NCBI GenBank assembly: GCA_963169455.1
Contig: CAUJDW010000093.1
Span: forward strand, 33,622-97,621
Reading direction: 5' to 3'
Origin: Bacteroidota bacterium
Lineage (GTDB): Bacteria > Bacteroidota > Bacteroidia > Chitinophagales > Saprospiraceae
DNA length: 64,000 bases
Made by a program: the position numbers and the translations under genes. How positions within the stretch are numbered: the first letter of the stretch is position 1; each line of letters opens with the position of its first letter. Positions 26,901 to 36,397 of the stretch are shown piece after piece. The notes beneath the pieces were generated by a model. That model saw only the letters and a program-made list of their open reading frames with translations. It was not told the origin of the DNA and did not search any database.

Positions 26901-29900
26901 GCTGGTGGAATTGCTGGAAGTGGTGGCCCAACCCTTCCGTTTTCAGCAGCGCGTGGCCATTAGCTGGACAACCACCGAAGGCCTGTTCGACGGCTTCGAA
27001 GTGTACCGCGGCCTTGCCAGGCTCGGCTCCGTGCGCAAGGGAGCGCCGATGTTCTTTATCGACAGCACCGGCGTTGGCGGCTTCGACTACATCTATGTCG
27101 TAAAACCGTACTTCGAAAGGAACGGGGTCCGCATCATTTCCGAAGGAAAAGGGGCAGGCACGACCTATCCCGCCTTCCCGCCCGTCGAGAACCTCACCGC
27201 CACGGCAGGCTATTTCGGGCAGAACAACACCATCAACCTCAACTGGAGCCACCGCACCGGGAAGGTATCCTACTATCAGGTTGAACGCAACGAACAGATC
27301 CTCGGCCTGGCGCCTGCCAGCGGTAATCTGAGGTTTGAGGACAACCAGGGCAAACCGGACCAGAGTTATGTTTACACGGTAAAAGCCGTGCTGCAGCAGG
27401 GAACCCAGCTGTTCGTTTCCGACCCGCGTTCGGTAACCGTGAGATACCCCAAGGTAGGCGACCCGCAGATATCACTGACAGCCGTGCAGGACAGCAACGC
27501 CGTTAAAATAGACTGGACGTATAAAGGAGAATACGTGGATGGCTACCGCATTTACCGCGACGGGCAGCTCATCGCCACCCTCGCCGCGGCCGACAGCTCC
27601 TATTACGATCTCGAAGGCCAGCCGGAAACCAACCACGAATACAGCGTCGTGGCCCTGCTGGACCGCAACGATATGGACTTCCAGTCGGAAGGCGACCGCG
27701 ACACCATCACGTTCCCCAAACTCAGGCCGGTGCTCAACCTGACGGCCACCAGCGTGGATTCGCTGGGCAACGCCAACCTGGCTTTCGATTACTACGCCAG
27801 AGGGGTGGACTACTTCGAGATGATGTACACGATCAACTACCTGGATGCGAACAACATGCCCCAGGACTCCACCCTGATGTTCACGCTTTTCTACAACGAA
27901 CTGAAAAACAACAAACTCACCTTTGTCGATGAGCTGGCCATACCCACAGCATCCATTGATTATATGGTTCGGGCCGTATCGGTTCGGCAGGGCGTAACGT
28001 ATTATTCCGACAACGCAACGGCCTCGCTGGCCAGCTACCCACGCCCGCCCATGCCTATGAACTTTACGGCTTCGGACGGCACGTACGACAACCGCGTCGA
28101 ACTGCGGTGGTATATCCCGCTGGAGGCCAATGTGGACAGCTTCGAAATCCAGCGCAACAACGTGAAAATAGCCATGGTGGAGGGCGGCCGGCGCACCTAT
28201 TCCGATGTGTTCAACGATATCGGCAATATGCCTTTCGGGCAATTCACCTACAAAGTGATTGCCTACCGGCGAGACTATAACTTCAACTTCCAGTCGGTGG
28301 CGGCGACGGATACCGGCTGGCCGGGAATTTACCGGCAGGGCTACAATGTCCTGGCCTCGCCAACCTTCCCCAGCCCCACCTTCGGCTGGTCGGTATCGAT
28401 GTACGGCGATAAGGCAGCGGTCGGCGCTCCGGAATCTTATGGTGGCGTAGGGTCGGTATCGTACCTGAGAAAGGAATCGGGGAACTGGAACCTGAAAGGG
28501 GTTACCGTGTTTGGCAACACCCTGGAATTCGGCTTTGCCACCGACCTGTATGAGAACGAAACGGCTGTGGGAGAACCAGGCTTTGATTCGGAAAGTGGTT
28601 TTCTGGGTGTGTTTAAAAATGGATTTGTCAACCCCTATGATTACAATGCCTACGGGGGCACGCCCGGCTCCCGCCTGGGCCAGGACGTCGCTATTTTCGG
28701 CGCCCATGCCTACGGCAGCCAGCAAAAGCTGAAAAACATCTACCATCTGGTCAAATCCGGCGGCAACTGGGTCTTCAGCAACGTGATCACTCAACCTGGC
28801 GCGCCGGCTGACCTGAAGGAGTATATCTCGCTCGATGCTTCCGACACCTACGTAGTTGCGGGAGCCGCTTCCGGCATCGCCGCCAATGAAAACGGGTTTG
28901 TTGACGTGTACCAAAGGAGCGGGAACAGTTTTACCCGCACCCAGCGGCTTGAAGGCGAGGGCCTGGCTGAGAATTTTGGCATCGCCCTGAGCATTGACAA
29001 CAACCTCATGGCTATCGGCGCCGACGGCAAGGAGTCCGGCTCGGTCTATATTTACCAGTTGTCAAACAACACCTGGAATAAAGCTGAACGCATCGACGAG
29101 CCCCTGCTGAATAATAACACCAACACCGACCAGTTCGGGTGCTCCGTATCCCTGGGAGGAAACTGGCTGGTAGTGGGGGCCCGAAAACACCATGATGAAG
29201 GGGTTACGAACCGACGAACGGGCCTGGCTTTCCTGTATAGAAAATTCGGAGGCAGTTTCGAGTATGTCGACTACATGGCCATTCCGGACGGGCAGGGAGC
29301 AGCCGATGACGATTTCGGGTTTTCCGTTGCTGCTTCGTCGGAAGGCATATTAATTGGAGCGCCCTTCCACAAGAACACAGGAGCCGTTTTTTACTTCTCC
29401 CCCGACCTGCTCGAACTCTGGAACCAAAAGCTCAAATCCGTCACCGCCAGCGACGGCGAATTCAGCAGCCGGACGCGGGTGGAATGGACATTTACGGGCA
29501 ACCGCGACTATATCAACGGCTTCAACATCTACCGCGATGACGAGCTCCTCGCCACGGCCGACCCCAACCAATCCGTCTATCAGGATACGGAAGGCATCCC
29601 GGGCAAGGAATACACCTACAAAGTAACGGTAGTGACCACCCAAAACCGGGAATCCCTGCCCAAATCCGATAAAGGCTTCCGCAAAGGGGCCGGGGTGCTG
29701 GAAGGTGACGTAGTCACCGCGATCGGCAACGCGCCCGTGCCGGGGGTACAGATCGAAGCCGAAGCAGTTGTGGGCGGCGAAAAATTCAACTATTCCACCG
29801 TCACGGACGTGAACGGGCACTTCTATATCGACGGCGTCTATTTTGCCGACGAAACGGTCACCTATTCGGTTATGGCCGTTTTCGAAGGGCACGATTTCGT

Positions 29901-32900
29901 GACCAACCCGATCCCCGCTTCCATTTCGCCGGAAAACAGCGTGAAGTCCAACATCATCTTTATCGATAAAACGGCCTACATCGCCAGAGGCGCCGTCCGC
30001 TACAAAGACGTCACCTGCGGCCTGGACAGCATACAGCTCAGGCTGGTCAACGTGTTCAACAACAACTCCACCACCGAAGAAACGGTGATGACCAATGCCG
30101 ATGGCGAATATAGCTTCGTGCTGCGCCCCGACCAGGCCGGGCTGGCGGAGATCAGGATAGAAATCGATTCCATCAGCTACAGCGTGGATATGATGGGAAC
30201 GCCCAGGGACACCGTCCTGCACCACTTTGCAACTTCTGATCAGGTATCCTTTACCAACTTTATCAACTTCCCGAGAGAGGTTATCATCGACTTTGAGGAT
30301 ACCCTCACCTACGATGTGGAGTTCTTCGTGACCACCGTTTGCGGCGGCCCTGCTTCCAGCAACGGCAGCTTCGATATCGAAGTCAGCACCCGCGACGGCT
30401 GCTTCCAGACATTCGTCACCACCGACAACACCGGCAGAGTGACGGCGCCCCTGCCGCCGCTCGACGATCTGATCATCACCGTCAAGGAGGGCATTCCTAC
30501 CACAGTGGAAAACCTGCTCATCGTGGACTACCTCCGCTACCGGCCGGACCGGATCGGGCTGAAAACTTTACACATCGACAACTTCCGCGAGCAATACAGC
30601 CAGATAGTCCTGGATTCCCTCACCTACAAGCCGCTGGTTTACCACAAACCGGCTGAAATTGCAGTCGCCAACGAATTCGGCGAATCGTTCTGCAATGACG
30701 CCTCCCAGCCCCGGCTGCTGCGGCAGGGGCAGTCTTATGGCATCTCCTTCAGCGTCGAGGAATTCCACCAGGGTGATAATTGCGCAGTCAATGAAGGCTA
30801 CCTGGTGGTGAACAATGCCGCTGCCGGAGATAACACCAGGGATACCCTTTTCTTCGTGCCGGAACGCGGCAGGTTTGAGAGCCATCTTTTTGAAGGGGGC
30901 AGCCCCAACCTGGTATTCCCCTTCCGTAAAGGGATAAACGTGAAGTATTTCTCCGCCATCGGCGATTTCCTGGCGGAAATCACTATTCCGGTCGTGGTGC
31001 TGGGCTCGGCGCCCCTGCCGGGCAGCGACATCATCGTGGACGTCACGGATGACAAAGGCCAGATCAAAATCCCCATCTACGTGCTCCGCGACCCCCCGGG
31101 CGACGGCAGCTCCAGCTCCATCGAGGAAGGAACCACCATCTCCAAATCCCTCACGGAATCCTTCGAAGGCAAGGGCGGCGCAGGGCTCGTGCTCGACCTC
31201 AAACTGGGATTGTTCGGCCAGGGCCTGTTCACAACCCTCGATATCCTCGGCGGCGGCGGCACGAAAACGGAAGACAAATACGAGCTTTCCTTCCAGACCA
31301 AACAGAAGATCAGCACTTCCACCACCGCAGACTTCGTCGGCCCCGACGCGGACGTGATCGTGGGCATCGGCACTTCCACCCAGTACGGGCTCATCGAGGA
31401 GGTGCGCTTCGATGAAGATTCCTGTAAGCTGTTCAAGGTGCAGACCATCGACGTCACCCTGAACGAGATCAAAACGGACTGGTACTACACCGTGGGCCAG
31501 ATCAAGCAACTGATCAAGGAAAGCAAGTCCAAAGTCGACTCGGTCAGGGCCGGAAGCCTGGAAATCCAGGTGGGCGGGCAGCCGCTCACGCCGGAACAGG
31601 CCATCAGGCGCTTCGAAACGGAAGGCCAGAACTGGCAATTTATCCTCGACTTCCACCAGCGCGAGTCGGTGCCCTACTACCAGCTCTGTGCGGAAAAACT
31701 CGACGCCAATACCCTCTGGGGTGAAGTACTGTTCTACGACAAGGATGAGGAATACAAACGCGGCATCGGCGTCTTCGGTGAGGAAGCCGAATTCACGCCC
31801 GAAACACCCGACAGCGACTTCATCACCCGGGTAGCCAAAGCCAAGGAAGCCCGCAACCGCTTCTGCGCCAACCAGCAGGTAGGCTTCTATAACGCACAGG
31901 ACAGCTTCATCCTCAACCAGCCCCTCCAGGAGATCATCTTTACGACCGACCTGGCGGAAGATTACGAATATGCTTCCCGGGCAGTGGATTATTACCTGGA
32001 TTCCCTGTACCTGTCGATCAGCGAGGTGGAGTCCCGCCTCAGCAACATCACCCTGCTGTCCGGCATCTTCCCGGAAATAGAGAACTCTACTTTCTCGGCA
32101 GGCGTGGAAATCACCAAGAGTGCAGCAGTGGCCAGAAGCACCAGCCATGCCTTCACCCAGATCGGCTTCCTCGATTTCGCCTTCACCCTGGGTGCTTTGA
32201 TCGGAACGGAAACCGAAGCGGGATTCGGCATCATCATCGAATCGGTTGATATCGAACAGAAGATCGGCGGGCAGGTCAAGTTCAACCTGGAATGGAACAC
32301 GGAGCACTACTCCAGCAAAACCATCGAGTCCGAGATCAGCTACACCCTCAGCGATGACGACCCCGGCGACCAGTTGAGCGTCACTGCCGTCAAAGGCCGC
32401 GACCCGGGCCACTCGCCCTACTTCCAGCTCCTCGGAGGCCGCACCAGCTGCCCGCCGGAGAACGGCGCCATCCTGCGCGACCAGTTCGACATCTCCCTCT
32501 GGGACCCGGAAACGCAAACAACCTTCGACTTCATGGAACTGCGCAACCAGGACATCAACAGCACCGCCAAGTTCTATGTGCAACTGACCAGCCTCAACCC
32601 CTTCAACGAGCAGCGCGACCTGTTCGTTTACCACGAAGGAGAGAGCAACACCAACGGCGCCACGCTCATCCTGGCCGGCCAGTACCTCGGCGGCGGCAAC
32701 TACGACGGGCTGACCTATACCTTCATCAACCCGAACCAGCCGTTCATACTGCCGCTGGAAGTACTGCCCTCCCCGGGCGTGTACCAGTACGACAGCATTC
32801 AGATCGTGCTGCGCCCGAGCTGCACCGACGGCGACCTCTACCTGCTCGGGGTGAGGGATACGGTCTATATCACCGCCCTCTTCGACTACCCCTGCAGCGA

Positions 32901-35900
32901 CATCAGCATCGCCGCACCGGGCGACGACTGGCTCATCCGCCGCCGCGACCCCTTCAGCCCGAACAGCCGCGAATCGCTGGCCATCGAGATCCGCGATTAC
33001 GACTCCAGCAACCCTGAACTCGAAGAGATCTACCTCGAATACCGCCGCATCGGCGACGGCTCCGGCTGGACGCGCATACCGACCAACGAACTGGACCCGA
33101 ACTACGTGGTGAATATAGACTCCCTGGCCAGCTACGACGCGGCCAACTTCGGGCCGGGGCAGATTCCCAAGTTCTTCTTCGTCTGGGATATCACCGAGCG
33201 GTACCTCCAGTACCCCGACGGCATCTACGAAGTGCGGGCCATCGCATTCTGCGGCGGCAGCGGCGAGGTGCAGTCCAACATCATCCGCGGCCAGATCCGC
33301 CGGCAAACGGGCGACCTCTTCGCACTCACCCAACCGGCCGACGGCGTCTGGCAGGTGGGCGACGAGATCAGCATCCGCATCAACAAGGAACTGGACTGCA
33401 ACAGGGTGGGCCAGATGGAATTCTTCGTCGTCAGCGAAACCAACGGAGATACCATCCCCGGACAGGTGGCCTGCTTCTACGATGACAACAAGCTCATCTT
33501 CCTGCCGACTGATGCGTCTCTGCTCAACTACGACCGCCACAAACTGACGGCCACGGCCTACAACTTCTACGACGAACCCGGCAACCTCTACATCGACACC
33601 TTCCAATGGTCGTTCCAGGTGGTCGCCCGCGACCTGTTCCTGGAAGACAACCTGCTGACAACCACCATGTATCAGGGTACGGAAACGACCCTCAGCACGA
33701 CGGCCTTCCGCAACAGCGCCGCGCCCATACCCTTCACCATCGACAACCTCCAGCTCTACCCCTGGATCACTGCCGACCCGCTGACGGGATTCATCAATTC
33801 GCCGGTGGGCAGGAAGCTGAACTTCACCATCGACGCGGATAACCTGCCGATCGGGGATACCACCGCCGTGCTGGTCGTGCGCTCCACCTCCGGCCTGATC
33901 AACCAGGGCACAGACACCCTGCGCATTCAGGTGAAGGTGCTGGCCAAACCGCCCTTCTGGGTTGTTGACCCCGGCCAGTATTCCCAGAACATGACCGTGA
34001 TCGCCAACTACGAGTTCACCGATGACCCCGGCAATACCTCCCGCGACACCATGGACCTCATCAGCGCCTGGATCGAAGGGGAGATCAGGGGCGTGGCCCG
34101 CATCAGCAGCAGCGGCGGCGGGCTGTACGCCGCCTTCATGGCCGTGTACGGCGATGCGCCGGATGCCGGCAGGCCCATCGAATTCCGCGTCTGGGATGCT
34201 TCGGAAGGCAGGGAATACAACGCCCATGCTACTTCGGTGGACAGTGTGCGCTTCAACAGCAATACCATCGTCGGCAGCTTCCTCAACCCGGAAATCCTGG
34301 AGGTGGATAAAGCCAAAGACCGCGCCCGTTACATCCCGCTCAACGGCAACGGCCGCTGGACCTGGTTCAGCATCAACAGCCAGGAGCCGGACATGAGCGT
34401 CAGCGCTATGCTGCGCGAGCTGATCCATGCCGAAAACGGCGACGTCATCAAAACGGCCAGCTCGTCCTCCAGCTTTGTGGACGGCCTGGGCTGGGTGAGC
34501 GTCAACGGCCTGAACAGCCTCAACCCGGTAAATGGCTACCAGATATTCCTCAACGGCCCGGATGACACCCTCCGCATTACGGGTATGAACGCCACTTACG
34601 GCTCCATACCGCTGGCACAGGGCTGGAACCTGGTCGGCTACCCGCTGCAAACCGCTCAGCCGATAAACACCGCGCTGAACGTGATCGGCGCCACCGGCGG
34701 CGACTTCATCAAGACGGTAGCTCAGGACCCGACACTGCCGGGCCTCTCCGCCAACATGGTCGCATCCTACACCCTGGTGTCGGTCAACCCCAACGCCTTC
34801 CAGTGGCTGTTCGGCAACGGCAGCGGCATGGAAGTGATGCGCCCCTTCTTCGCCTACCAGATCCGGGTGGCCCAGCCTTCGGTGCTCCTGTACCCGGGCG
34901 CTACCACGCCCATTACAGGTACCGTTACCGACGGCTTGGGTTATACACCCGTAGTATGCGACCCGAACGACCCGGCCACCTGGGCAGTTGACCCGGGGCT
35001 GTACCCCTCCAACATGATCGTCACCGGCATCCTCAAAGTCAACGGGCAGCAATCCTTCGACCCGAACGACAAGGTAGCCGCCTTTGTCAACGGCGAGTGC
35101 CGCGGGGTGTCGCCCCTGTACGAAGTGTCGGCCCTCGGGCAGTACATGGCCAACCTGTTCATCTACGGCAACGCGGGCGACGGGGAAGTGGAGGTGCGCA
35201 TCTACGATGCCAGCGAGGACAGGATCTACCTGAATGTGGAGGATATCAACTTCGCCTCCAACGGCCTTGTGGGCAACTTCGGGCAACCCTACACCTTCGA
35301 GAACAAGGTGTTCAGCGCCTCCTTCCAGGTAGAACACACCGCATGCAGCGCCGACAACAACGGTTCTGCAACCGTCAGCCTGGTGACCAGCCTGGAGCCG
35401 CCCTACACCTACGCCTGGAGCAACGGCGCCACGGAGGAAACCGCCACCGGCCTTGCTGCGGGCGATTACGAAGTGACCATCACCGGCCAGGGCGGGCTCT
35501 GGTTCGTGGATACGGTAAGGGTTGAAAACCAGATGCTGGAAATTCCTGCGCCGGAACTGACGGCATCCTTCGACGGCCCGGTATGCCGGGGCAACGACGC
35601 CGTGTTCTACGCCGCCGGCAGCCTCGACGGCGCCGTTTACCGCTGGTCGGACGGGCAGGGCAACTACGTGCACGTAGGCCCGGCCCTGCTGTTCGAAAAT
35701 ATGCAGGATGGCTTCCACGGTTACCTGCAGGCTGATTACCACGGCTGCTTCTCGGCGCCCATACCGGTTGCAGCCGAAGTTTACCAGCCCGATGCAGGAT
35801 TCTACGCGGCGCCTTCGGAGGAAATTACCACCCAAACCGAATTGGCCTTCGAACCGGCACACAGCGGGCAGGGCTTTAGTTACCAGTGGGACTTCGGCGA

Positions 35901-36324
35901 CGGAACCGGCAGCACGGAGGAGAAACCCAAACACCAGTACAACCTGCCCGGGCTGTACACCGTGAGCCTGTCGCTGACGGATGCCGGTGGTTGCAACGCT
36001 TCCGAATCCCTGAGCATTCTGGTGGAATCGGTTACCAACACCCTGGAATTGCCGCAGGGCGCCATGACGCTGGAAGCCAACCCCAACCCCTTCCACCAGC
36101 GCCTGAACGCCAGGGCGGAAGTGCCCGCAGCCGGCCATTACACCCTGCGGCTGATGAGCATGGACGGCAAGCTGGTATGGGAGCAGGATTATGACTGGCC
36201 GGCAGGCAGCAGCCAGGTAGAGGTGGAACTCTCTGTGCCCGACGCCATGTACCTGCTGCAGCTCGACGATGGCGGCGGCGGACAGATCAACATTCCGGTG
36301 GTAAAACAAACACCCCGGCCGTAG
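23923..36324 (+). CDS. Giant T9SS-secreted multidomain surface protein (4133 aa)
   Basis: A 4133-residue exported protein. A signal peptide occupies residues 1-22 (cut after SNAQAQ). Strings of fibronectin-III-like domains run at about 130-320, 425-890 and 975-1465, recognisable from repeated 'V.LSW....F.GF.IYR....A' text. Carboxypeptidase-regulatory-like folds lie at about 322-410, 887-960 and 1923-2010. Integrin-alpha/FG-GAP-like propeller repeats (GWSVSMYGDKAAVGAPESYG) cover about 1480-1825. An unrecognised region spans about 2360-2835. After a BACON-like Ig fold come two copies of a 'W.VDP..Y..NM' module (about 3345-3456 and 3680-3796), one SprB-like repeat, an Ig-like segment, one PKD (YQWDFGDGTGSTEEKP) and a type A T9SS sorting tail (EANPNPFHQRL, 4048-4133). 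It is probably an adhesin or cell-surface fibre. The frame is uninterrupted. Confidence 0.88.
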   Translation: MIHRTLVTLAFACLFLSNAQAQFSATTNANDAYIDVSWNLAQVCFQDAGNNNQAYPDGVHLELFADGASVYIEVLDDPAPTAVSNTFRHYVGPGRSVNYGLMLYIIGPGDEVSVINCSSLTASGSTLGFQPPVNVAATDATRADAVVLSWQNKSLLSSSFQVIRKLGAQETLVATIPGSTAVDSVFTYVDAFRLDNALSLENGAQYEYCIRTYSELVDSTFGEPDFAVCDMGSTYDINLQATDFTFTDRVNLTWNDVSAFAEKIVIKRDREVVATLEDEALTIYSDTDPTYGLNSLYSIDLINAQGVITVQDTERGGADPIGAISGFVRSKEGVGVPGVKVKYEVEVLDSLIRDSTLTDFTGRYSFEDVFYARQGSFTLRAERAGASIKPAKLVFILNNENPVKEEANFLFNTSLAMSSDSIALQQFEGAPGVDRLNFTWNYFSTADTTHFQLYREGTLVTIGDDATAPPAGLSDLTGKPNYYYAYELRAYAIRNDSIALVSVKDTVQFPAVEKPTNLAIQDNFDSNSMGVLTLSWDHSSDNFSGFRIYRDNVLLAVLGSAPRRFSDYTGLPGATYEYSITAFRNIDGEIFESERVNGAPNLFPAFFEPTNVVATPMANDNAVIVSWDIPGGFGGQDYFSGFKIMRNGQEIGEIMKGDTTAFKDLLGIPGVSYTYMVKTFVDQPDTVYASTGVMAAPVNFPAIATPVLSSVTPSTGKALASIDNTYNTTHNNFDGFIITANGAAFDTLQRHQTSAAYFPNIRGAAPVNVTIGLQAYRNINGQIFTSAAATQAVAIPLANNSLEAPGNINASEEFPMHVAVTWTYPTFKLSRFVVYRDNAVLDTLPTTARAYYDYDTDPGQTHEYSVKAIYNGAESIVVSDVGRRRNLGVLQGQLVSGSNGRNVDSLELRLLNGAQTVGRTFSNRAGYYLFENLPIDGGQSSLALNLQTMGRSVEVTAPQQSVPEAPIRNRTITDNFADEFVPGDYPPLPQRDTLVELLEVVAQPFRFQQRVAISWTTTEGLFDGFEVYRGLARLGSVRKGAPMFFIDSTGVGGFDYIYVVKPYFERNGVRIISEGKGAGTTYPAFPPVENLTATAGYFGQNNTINLNWSHRTGKVSYYQVERNEQILGLAPASGNLRFEDNQGKPDQSYVYTVKAVLQQGTQLFVSDPRSVTVRYPKVGDPQISLTAVQDSNAVKIDWTYKGEYVDGYRIYRDGQLIATLAAADSSYYDLEGQPETNHEYSVVALLDRNDMDFQSEGDRDTITFPKLRPVLNLTATSVDSLGNANLAFDYYARGVDYFEMMYTINYLDANNMPQDSTLMFTLFYNELKNNKLTFVDELAIPTASIDYMVRAVSVRQGVTYYSDNATASLASYPRPPMPMNFTASDGTYDNRVELRWYIPLEANVDSFEIQRNNVKIAMVEGGRRTYSDVFNDIGNMPFGQFTYKVIAYRRDYNFNFQSVAATDTGWPGIYRQGYNVLASPTFPSPTFGWSVSMYGDKAAVGAPESYGGVGSVSYLRKESGNWNLKGVTVFGNTLEFGFATDLYENETAVGEPGFDSESGFLGVFKNGFVNPYDYNAYGGTPGSRLGQDVAIFGAHAYGSQQKLKNIYHLVKSGGNWVFSNVITQPGAPADLKEYISLDASDTYVVAGAASGIAANENGFVDVYQRSGNSFTRTQRLEGEGLAENFGIALSIDNNLMAIGADGKESGSVYIYQLSNNTWNKAERIDEPLLNNNTNTDQFGCSVSLGGNWLVVGARKHHDEGVTNRRTGLAFLYRKFGGSFEYVDYMAIPDGQGAADDDFGFSVAASSEGILIGAPFHKNTGAVFYFSPDLLELWNQKLKSVTASDGEFSSRTRVEWTFTGNRDYINGFNIYRDDELLATADPNQSVYQDTEGIPGKEYTYKVTVVTTQNRESLPKSDKGFRKGAGVLEGDVVTAIGNAPVPGVQIEAEAVVGGEKFNYSTVTDVNGHFYIDGVYFADETVTYSVMAVFEGHDFVTNPIPASISPENSVKSNIIFIDKTAYIARGAVRYKDVTCGLDSIQLRLVNVFNNNSTTEETVMTNADGEYSFVLRPDQAGLAEIRIEIDSISYSVDMMGTPRDTVLHHFATSDQVSFTNFINFPREVIIDFEDTLTYDVEFFVTTVCGGPASSNGSFDIEVSTRDGCFQTFVTTDNTGRVTAPLPPLDDLIITVKEGIPTTVENLLIVDYLRYRPDRIGLKTLHIDNFREQYSQIVLDSLTYKPLVYHKPAEIAVANEFGESFCNDASQPRLLRQGQSYGISFSVEEFHQGDNCAVNEGYLVVNNAAAGDNTRDTLFFVPERGRFESHLFEGGSPNLVFPFRKGINVKYFSAIGDFLAEITIPVVVLGSAPLPGSDIIVDVTDDKGQIKIPIYVLRDPPGDGSSSSIEEGTTISKSLTESFEGKGGAGLVLDLKLGLFGQGLFTTLDILGGGGTKTEDKYELSFQTKQKISTSTTADFVGPDADVIVGIGTSTQYGLIEEVRFDEDSCKLFKVQTIDVTLNEIKTDWYYTVGQIKQLIKESKSKVDSVRAGSLEIQVGGQPLTPEQAIRRFETEGQNWQFILDFHQRESVPYYQLCAEKLDANTLWGEVLFYDKDEEYKRGIGVFGEEAEFTPETPDSDFITRVAKAKEARNRFCANQQVGFYNAQDSFILNQPLQEIIFTTDLAEDYEYASRAVDYYLDSLYLSISEVESRLSNITLLSGIFPEIENSTFSAGVEITKSAAVARSTSHAFTQIGFLDFAFTLGALIGTETEAGFGIIIESVDIEQKIGGQVKFNLEWNTEHYSSKTIESEISYTLSDDDPGDQLSVTAVKGRDPGHSPYFQLLGGRTSCPPENGAILRDQFDISLWDPETQTTFDFMELRNQDINSTAKFYVQLTSLNPFNEQRDLFVYHEGESNTNGATLILAGQYLGGGNYDGLTYTFINPNQPFILPLEVLPSPGVYQYDSIQIVLRPSCTDGDLYLLGVRDTVYITALFDYPCSDISIAAPGDDWLIRRRDPFSPNSRESLAIEIRDYDSSNPELEEIYLEYRRIGDGSGWTRIPTNELDPNYVVNIDSLASYDAANFGPGQIPKFFFVWDITERYLQYPDGIYEVRAIAFCGGSGEVQSNIIRGQIRRQTGDLFALTQPADGVWQVGDEISIRINKELDCNRVGQMEFFVVSETNGDTIPGQVACFYDDNKLIFLPTDASLLNYDRHKLTATAYNFYDEPGNLYIDTFQWSFQVVARDLFLEDNLLTTTMYQGTETTLSTTAFRNSAAPIPFTIDNLQLYPWITADPLTGFINSPVGRKLNFTIDADNLPIGDTTAVLVVRSTSGLINQGTDTLRIQVKVLAKPPFWVVDPGQYSQNMTVIANYEFTDDPGNTSRDTMDLISAWIEGEIRGVARISSSGGGLYAAFMAVYGDAPDAGRPIEFRVWDASEGREYNAHATSVDSVRFNSNTIVGSFLNPEILEVDKAKDRARYIPLNGNGRWTWFSINSQEPDMSVSAMLRELIHAENGDVIKTASSSSSFVDGLGWVSVNGLNSLNPVNGYQIFLNGPDDTLRITGMNATYGSIPLAQGWNLVGYPLQTAQPINTALNVIGATGGDFIKTVAQDPTLPGLSANMVASYTLVSVNPNAFQWLFGNGSGMEVMRPFFAYQIRVAQPSVLLYPGATTPITGTVTDGLGYTPVVCDPNDPATWAVDPGLYPSNMIVTGILKVNGQQSFDPNDKVAAFVNGECRGVSPLYEVSALGQYMANLFIYGNAGDGEVEVRIYDASEDRIYLNVEDINFASNGLVGNFGQPYTFENKVFSASFQVEHTACSADNNGSATVSLVTSLEPPYTYAWSNGATEETATGLAAGDYEVTITGQGGLWFVDTVRVENQMLEIPAPELTASFDGPVCRGNDAVFYAAGSLDGAVYRWSDGQGNYVHVGPALLFENMQDGFHGYLQADYHGCFSAPIPVAAEVYQPDAGFYAAPSEEITTQTELAFEPAHSGQGFSYQWDFGDGTGSTEEKPKHQYNLPGLYTVSLSLTDAGGCNASESLSILVESVTNTLELPQGAMTLEANPNPFHQRLNARAEVPAAGHYTLRLMSMDGKLVWEQDYDWPAGSSQVEVELSVPDAMYLLQLDDGGGGQINIPVVKQTPRP

Positions 36325-36397
36325 TAATACAGAAAAAGGGTGAAGTGGGCGGAAACGCCGGCTTCACCCCATTTTCCACCTTTCCAAGATTTTAGCA

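Noticed and set aside
30568..36309. A 1913-codon minus-strand open frame inside the giant gene
   Set aside because: It is a mirror of high-GC coding on the plus strand. The translation is rich in His/Gly/Val/Ala without signal peptide or domains, while the plus frame has clear FnIII, PKD and T9SS signals.
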